Shown: piece after piece, positions 14,589 through 17,718 of the stretch
Position numbering within the stretch: the first letter of the stretch is position 1
Layout: every line of letters begins with the position of its first letter
Assembly (NCBI GenBank): GCA_009908925.1
Contig: JAAAOH010000290.1
Span: 1 to 17,718 of the forward strand
DNA: 17,718 nt
Source of the DNA: Spirochaetota bacterium
GTDB lineage: Bacteria > Spirochaetota > Spirochaetia > DSM-27196 > PWMO01
Direction: 5' to 3'
Notes under the pieces: generated by a model
What the model saw: the letters and a program-made list of their open reading frames with translations, nothing else
Told to the model about the DNA's origin: nothing
The model's database searches: none
Translations under genes and position numbers: made by a program

Positions 14589-17014
14589 TGTATCAGTCAT
14601 TCGTCGGCCTCGAGATCCACGTTCAGCTTCTCACCGAAACCAAGGTCTTCTGCTCCTGTCGCACGAGCTTCGGCGAGGAGCCGAACACCAACGTCTGTCC
14701 GGTCTGCATGGGCTACCCGGGGACGCTGCCTACCCTGAACGAGGAGGCCATCCGGATGGGCTACCTCGTCGCGCGGGCGCTCAACTGCGACCTCGCTCCG
14801 GTGAGCATCTTCGACCGGAAGAACTACTTCTATCCCGACCTCCCGAAGAACTATCAGATAAGCCAGTTCCGCGAGCCGCTCGGGCGCAACGGTCACATCG
14901 ACCTCGAGTTCCACCGCAAGAAAAAGCGGGTACGCATCCACGAGGTGCATCTCGAGGAGGACGCCGGCAAGATGATCCACGCCGGCGACATTTCGCTTGT
15001 CGACTACAACCGCACGGGCACTCCCCTTCTCGAGATCGTCACCGAGCCCGATATGGAGATCGGTGAAGAGGCGGAGGTGCTGCTGCACGAGCTTCGCCGC
15101 ATCGTGCGCTATCTCGGTGTATGTGACGGAAACATGGAAGAGGGGTCGATGCGCTGTGATGCGAATGTCAGCATCAATCCGCGCGGGAAGGGTCTCGGCG
15201 AGAAGGTCGAGATCAAGAATATGAACTCCCCGCGCTTCGTGCGCAAAGCACTCTCCTACGAGATATCGCGGCAGGAGGAGATCCTCGAGCGAAGCGGGAG
15301 CATCGTGCAGGAAACGCGCCTGTGGAACGAGAACCGCGACCTCACCGAAACCATGCGCGTAAAAGAGAGCGCAAACGACTACCGCTACTTCCCCGAGCCC
15401 GACCTCCCGCCCTTCCACGCAACGACGGAGTTTCTCGAGCGGGTGGAGGATTGTCTCGTCGAGCTCCCCGTGGCCCGACGCGAGCGGCTCATGCAGGGGT
15501 ACGGGCTTTCCTCCTCTCAGGCGGATTTCATCTGCGAGGAGCGCCCCGTCGCCGACTACTTCGAGGAGGCCGTGCGTCTCGGTGCGGATCCGCTGTCGGC
15601 GGCGTCGTGGCTTCAGACCGATGTGCAGAAGGAGCTCAACCGGGAGGGCGCCGAGCTCGTGATGAGCCCGCTCACGCCCGAGCGCTTTGCCTCACTTCTC
15701 ATGCTCCTCGCCGAGCATCGCATCCACGGCAAAATCGCCAAGCAGACGCTGAAAGCGGTCTTCCGCGAGAACAAGGACCCCGACACCATCATCGCCGAGA
15801 ACGGCTGGGAGCAGATTACCGACTCCACCGAGCTCGCCGGTTACGTTGACGGCGTGATCGGGGAAAACCCGCACGCGGTCGAGCAGGTTCGCGGGGGAAA
15901 CACGAAACCCATGGGCTTCCTCGTTGGCCAGATCATGAAGGCGACGAACGGGCGCGCGGAGCCTCAGCTCGTGAACGCCCTCCTTCGCGATCGCCTTGCC
16001 CTCAATATCGTCTATGTTCTCTCCTTCGGCGGTGCCATTTCCGGCCGTCGCGAGGACGGCCTCATCGTGCCGGGTGAGCTCGGCGACGTACAGAGCATTT
16101 TCAGCGCCGACGATCGGCTTCCCGACAACCTGCGCTTCGAAGAGGTGCAGCTCGGGGCGTTCCTGAGTGAGGAGATCACGCCGGCGGACTGGGCGACGCT
16201 GGTGAGCACCGTTGCCTCGCGCCTGGCCGAGGGCAACGCCTCGGGCATCGTCATCGCCCACGGCACCGATACTCTGTCCTACACGGCCTCGCTTCTCTAC
16301 TGGTTCTTCGCCGACACCTCCGTCCCGATCGTCCTCACCGCCGCGGCGGTGCCCTGGGAGGGGCAGGAGGAGCGAATGCAGGAAGACTCGGAGGCGGTGC
16401 GAAACCTCAAAGCGGCCGTACGCAAGGCGACGAGCAATGATCCCGGGGTGCATGTCGTATTCGACTCCGAGGACTACTCTCCCATCAACCTCAAGTTCGA
16501 GCGCCTCACCGAAACGGACGGGTTGGGACGATTCAGAAACTGGAATCTCACCGAGCCGGTGTTTGCCGGGCACCCGGTCAGCGCCGGGGCCGCCGGCGAG
16601 ATGCCGGTCGATGAGCTCATCGAGCGCTTCGAGCGCGCCATTCGAGCCGTCTACGTCGCGCGGGTCTTCCCGGGCATGCAGGGCGACAGCCTCGTTGCGC
16701 TCATCAACGCCGGAATCCGGTACTTCATCCTCGAGCTCTACGACACCGGCACGGCGAGCCTGCGTGAGACGCCGTACTCGCTGAAGAAGGCCTTCCAGCA
16801 CGGTCAGGAACACGGCGTGGTGTTCTTCTGTACCTCGCAGCAGGAAGGCGCGGTCGATTTCTCGGAGTATGTCACGAGTCACGAGCTCTGGAAGGAGGGT
16901 GCCATTCCGATGGGGACCCTGACCACCGAGTCCGTATTCACGCGCCTGGTGACCGCGCTCGTGACTACAACCGAACACGAAGAGGTGCTACGTCGGATGG
17001 AGGAGCGACTATGA
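14588..17014 (+). CDS. gatB: GatB fused to a C-terminal type I asparaginase-like domain
   Basis: Residues 1 to about 472 are a complete GatB, which activates tRNA-bound Asp/Glu with ATP and amidates it. Visible are VGLEIHVQLLT, a four-Cys zinc site (C22, C24, C37, C40), FYPDLPKNYQISQF, LEEDAGKM, DYNRTGTPLLEIVTEPD, GSMRCDANVS and the tail domain ending GFLVGQIMKATNGRAEPQLVNALL. From about residue 473 the frame continues into ~336 residues of type I asparaginase fold: VLSFGGAISG (479-488 region), LSEEITPADW, IVIAHGTDTLSYTA with T560-D561, K613, VARVFPGMQG, and CTSQQEGAVDFSEY. The first catalytic Thr is replaced by Ala (A483). The product is 808 residues, against about 480 for GatB. The ATG at 14588 overlaps the gatA stop; a GTG at 14585 is the alternative. 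The 3' end overlaps aspS. Confidence 0.93.
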   Translation: MYQSFVGLEIHVQLLTETKVFCSCRTSFGEEPNTNVCPVCMGYPGTLPTLNEEAIRMGYLVARALNCDLAPVSIFDRKNYFYPDLPKNYQISQFREPLGRNGHIDLEFHRKKKRVRIHEVHLEEDAGKMIHAGDISLVDYNRTGTPLLEIVTEPDMEIGEEAEVLLHELRRIVRYLGVCDGNMEEGSMRCDANVSINPRGKGLGEKVEIKNMNSPRFVRKALSYEISRQEEILERSGSIVQETRLWNENRDLTETMRVKESANDYRYFPEPDLPPFHATTEFLERVEDCLVELPVARRERLMQGYGLSSSQADFICEERPVADYFEEAVRLGADPLSAASWLQTDVQKELNREGAELVMSPLTPERFASLLMLLAEHRIHGKIAKQTLKAVFRENKDPDTIIAENGWEQITDSTELAGYVDGVIGENPHAVEQVRGGNTKPMGFLVGQIMKATNGRAEPQLVNALLRDRLALNIVYVLSFGGAISGRREDGLIVPGELGDVQSIFSADDRLPDNLRFEEVQLGAFLSEEITPADWATLVSTVASRLAEGNASGIVIAHGTDTLSYTASLLYWFFADTSVPIVLTAAAVPWEGQEERMQEDSEAVRNLKAAVRKATSNDPGVHVVFDSEDYSPINLKFERLTETDGLGRFRNWNLTEPVFAGHPVSAGAAGEMPVDELIERFERAIRAVYVARVFPGMQGDSLVALINAGIRYFILELYDTGTASLRETPYSLKKAFQHGQEHGVVFFCTSQQEGAVDFSEYVTSHELWKEGAIPMGTLTTESVFTRLVTALVTTTEHEEVLRRMEERL

Positions 17015-17718
17015 GAGTGCTTTCGCGGGATGTACCCGCTCACGAGGGAGAAACGATAACGGTTGCCGGGTGGGTCCATCGCATCCGCGAGCTCGGCTCG
17101 GTGTCCTTTGTGGTGCTTCGCGACCGAAGCGGAATCGTGCAGATCGTCTACGAGGGCAAGGTCGAGCAGACCCTCGAGTCGGTGATCGAGGTCACCGGCG
17201 CCTGTGCGGCAAACGAGAAGGCCCCGGGCGGCTTCGAGGTTCGTGCCGCGGAAACGAAGCTTCTCGCCCGTGCCGAGCCCGATCTCCCGCTTTCCGTCAA
17301 CGGCAGCCTCGACGAGGTGAGCCTCGACGCGCTCCTCGACCATCGTCTCGTTTCGCTGAGAAATCCCAAGGTGCGCCACATCTTCCAGGTGCAGTCGGAG
17401 ATCATCCGGGCCTTCGGTGAGTTCATGCGAAGCGAGGACTTCACCGAGATCAAGACATCCAAGCTCATCGGTACGGGCACCGAGGGCGGCACCGGCCTCT
17501 TCGAGGTACAGTACTTCGAGGATTCGGTCTACCTCGCGCAGTCGCCGCAGTTCTACAAGCAGGCGATGGTCGCCTCGGGGCTCGAGCGGGTCTTCGAAAT
17601 CGGCACCGCCTACCGCGCTGAAAAGCACGATACTCCGCGCCACCTCAACGAGTATGTCTCCCTCGACGTGGAGATGGGATTCATCGAGAGCGAGAACGAC
17701 CTCATGGACATTGAGGTG
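17011..17718 (+). CDS. aspS: Archaeal-type, probably non-discriminating, aspartyl-tRNA synthetase (3'-truncated)
   Basis: This is a class II AspRS of the compact archaeal type; 236 residues are visible before the window ends, out of roughly 430 in the family. An OB-fold anticodon-binding domain (about 1-95) starts with VAGWVHRIRELGSVSFVVLRDRSG. The catalytic domain follows, with TATEGGT-like GTGTEGGTGLF (154-164), LAQSPQFYKQ (175-184) and motif 2 in YRAEKHDTPRHLNEY. The two positions known to separate discriminating (Trp, Lys) from non-discriminating (His, Pro) enzymes carry H23 and P72. It would therefore charge both tRNA(Asp) and tRNA(Asn), supplying Asp-tRNA(Asn) to GatCAB encoded just upstream. 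The ATG at 17011 overlaps the gatB stop (ATGA). An AsnRS-like relative is less likely given these residues. Confidence 0.9.
   Translation, partial: MRVLSRDVPAHEGETITVAGWVHRIRELGSVSFVVLRDRSGIVQIVYEGKVEQTLESVIEVTGACAANEKAPGGFEVRAAETKLLARAEPDLPLSVNGSLDEVSLDALLDHRLVSLRNPKVRHIFQVQSEIIRAFGEFMRSEDFTEIKTSKLIGTGTEGGTGLFEVQYFEDSVYLAQSPQFYKQAMVASGLERVFEIGTAYRAEKHDTPRHLNEYVSLDVEMGFIESENDLMDIEV

Noticed and set aside
15950..16030. A frameshift or readthrough joining separate gatB and asparaginase genes.
   Set aside because: The frame is continuous through the junction and both sides match their families without gap or compensating shift. No stop, Shine-Dalgarno sequence or plausible start is seen at the boundary.
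15692..16978. A 428-codon open frame on the minus strand opposite the GatB fusion.
   Set aside because: It mirrors a clearly protein-coding plus strand with recognised GatB and asparaginase motifs; it is a high-GC artefact.

Overview
This window is about 17.7 kb of gene-dense, GC-rich bacterial chromosome. The YidC and Jag sequences, the split glycine decarboxylase, the lipoprotein-type reductase and the archaeal-type aspartyl-tRNA synthetase together suggest a free-living, high-GC spirochaete (Spirochaeta/Alkalispirochaeta-like). That placement is an inference from protein character, not from a search. I recognised no tRNA, rRNA, insertion sequence, prophage or CRISPR array.

Layout: (1) 2-2757, the conserved rnpA-yidC-jag block (RNase P protein, membrane insertase, KH/R3H RNA-binding protein). 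(2) 2758-3068, a 311-bp non-coding stretch with two perfect DnaA boxes, each paired with a degenerate box 11 bp away, and an AT-rich side; it is a candidate replication origin or DnaA-bound regulatory region. (3) 3069-8670, a glycine cleavage operon gcvT-gcvH-gcvPA-gcvPB followed by a GNAT acetyltransferase and a UPF0149-family protein. No L-protein gene is present here. (4) 8727-9350, wrbA, closed by a strong intrinsic terminator. (5) 9498-11095, a divergent pair: a lipoprotein SagB-type nitroreductase (minus) and a short-chain dehydrogenase (plus). (6) 11144-12583, a trehalase/GH63-like (alpha/alpha)6 glycosidase on the minus strand. (7) 12740-17718, gatC-gatA-gatB-aspS, divergent from the glycosidase; aspS runs off the right edge.

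The most interesting element is in region 7. The gatB reading frame is about 808 codons instead of about 480. After a complete GatB, including its YqeY-like tail domain, it continues without a break into a full-length type I asparaginase-like domain. That domain keeps the second catalytic Thr-Asp pair and the Lys, but has Ala where the first catalytic Thr should be. The next gene, overlapping by four bases, is an archaeal-type AspRS carrying the His and Pro signature of the non-discriminating form. The operon therefore looks like a self-contained tRNA-dependent asparagine pathway: AspRS would make Asp-tRNA(Asn), GatCAB would amidate it, and a catalytically doubtful asparaginase-like module is physically joined to the tRNA-binding subunit. 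An asparagine-sensing or structural role for that module is a hypothesis.

A second, weaker signal is a 13-bp inverted repeat (TAGTnAAACACTA) present in both the wrbA leader and the glycosidase promoter.
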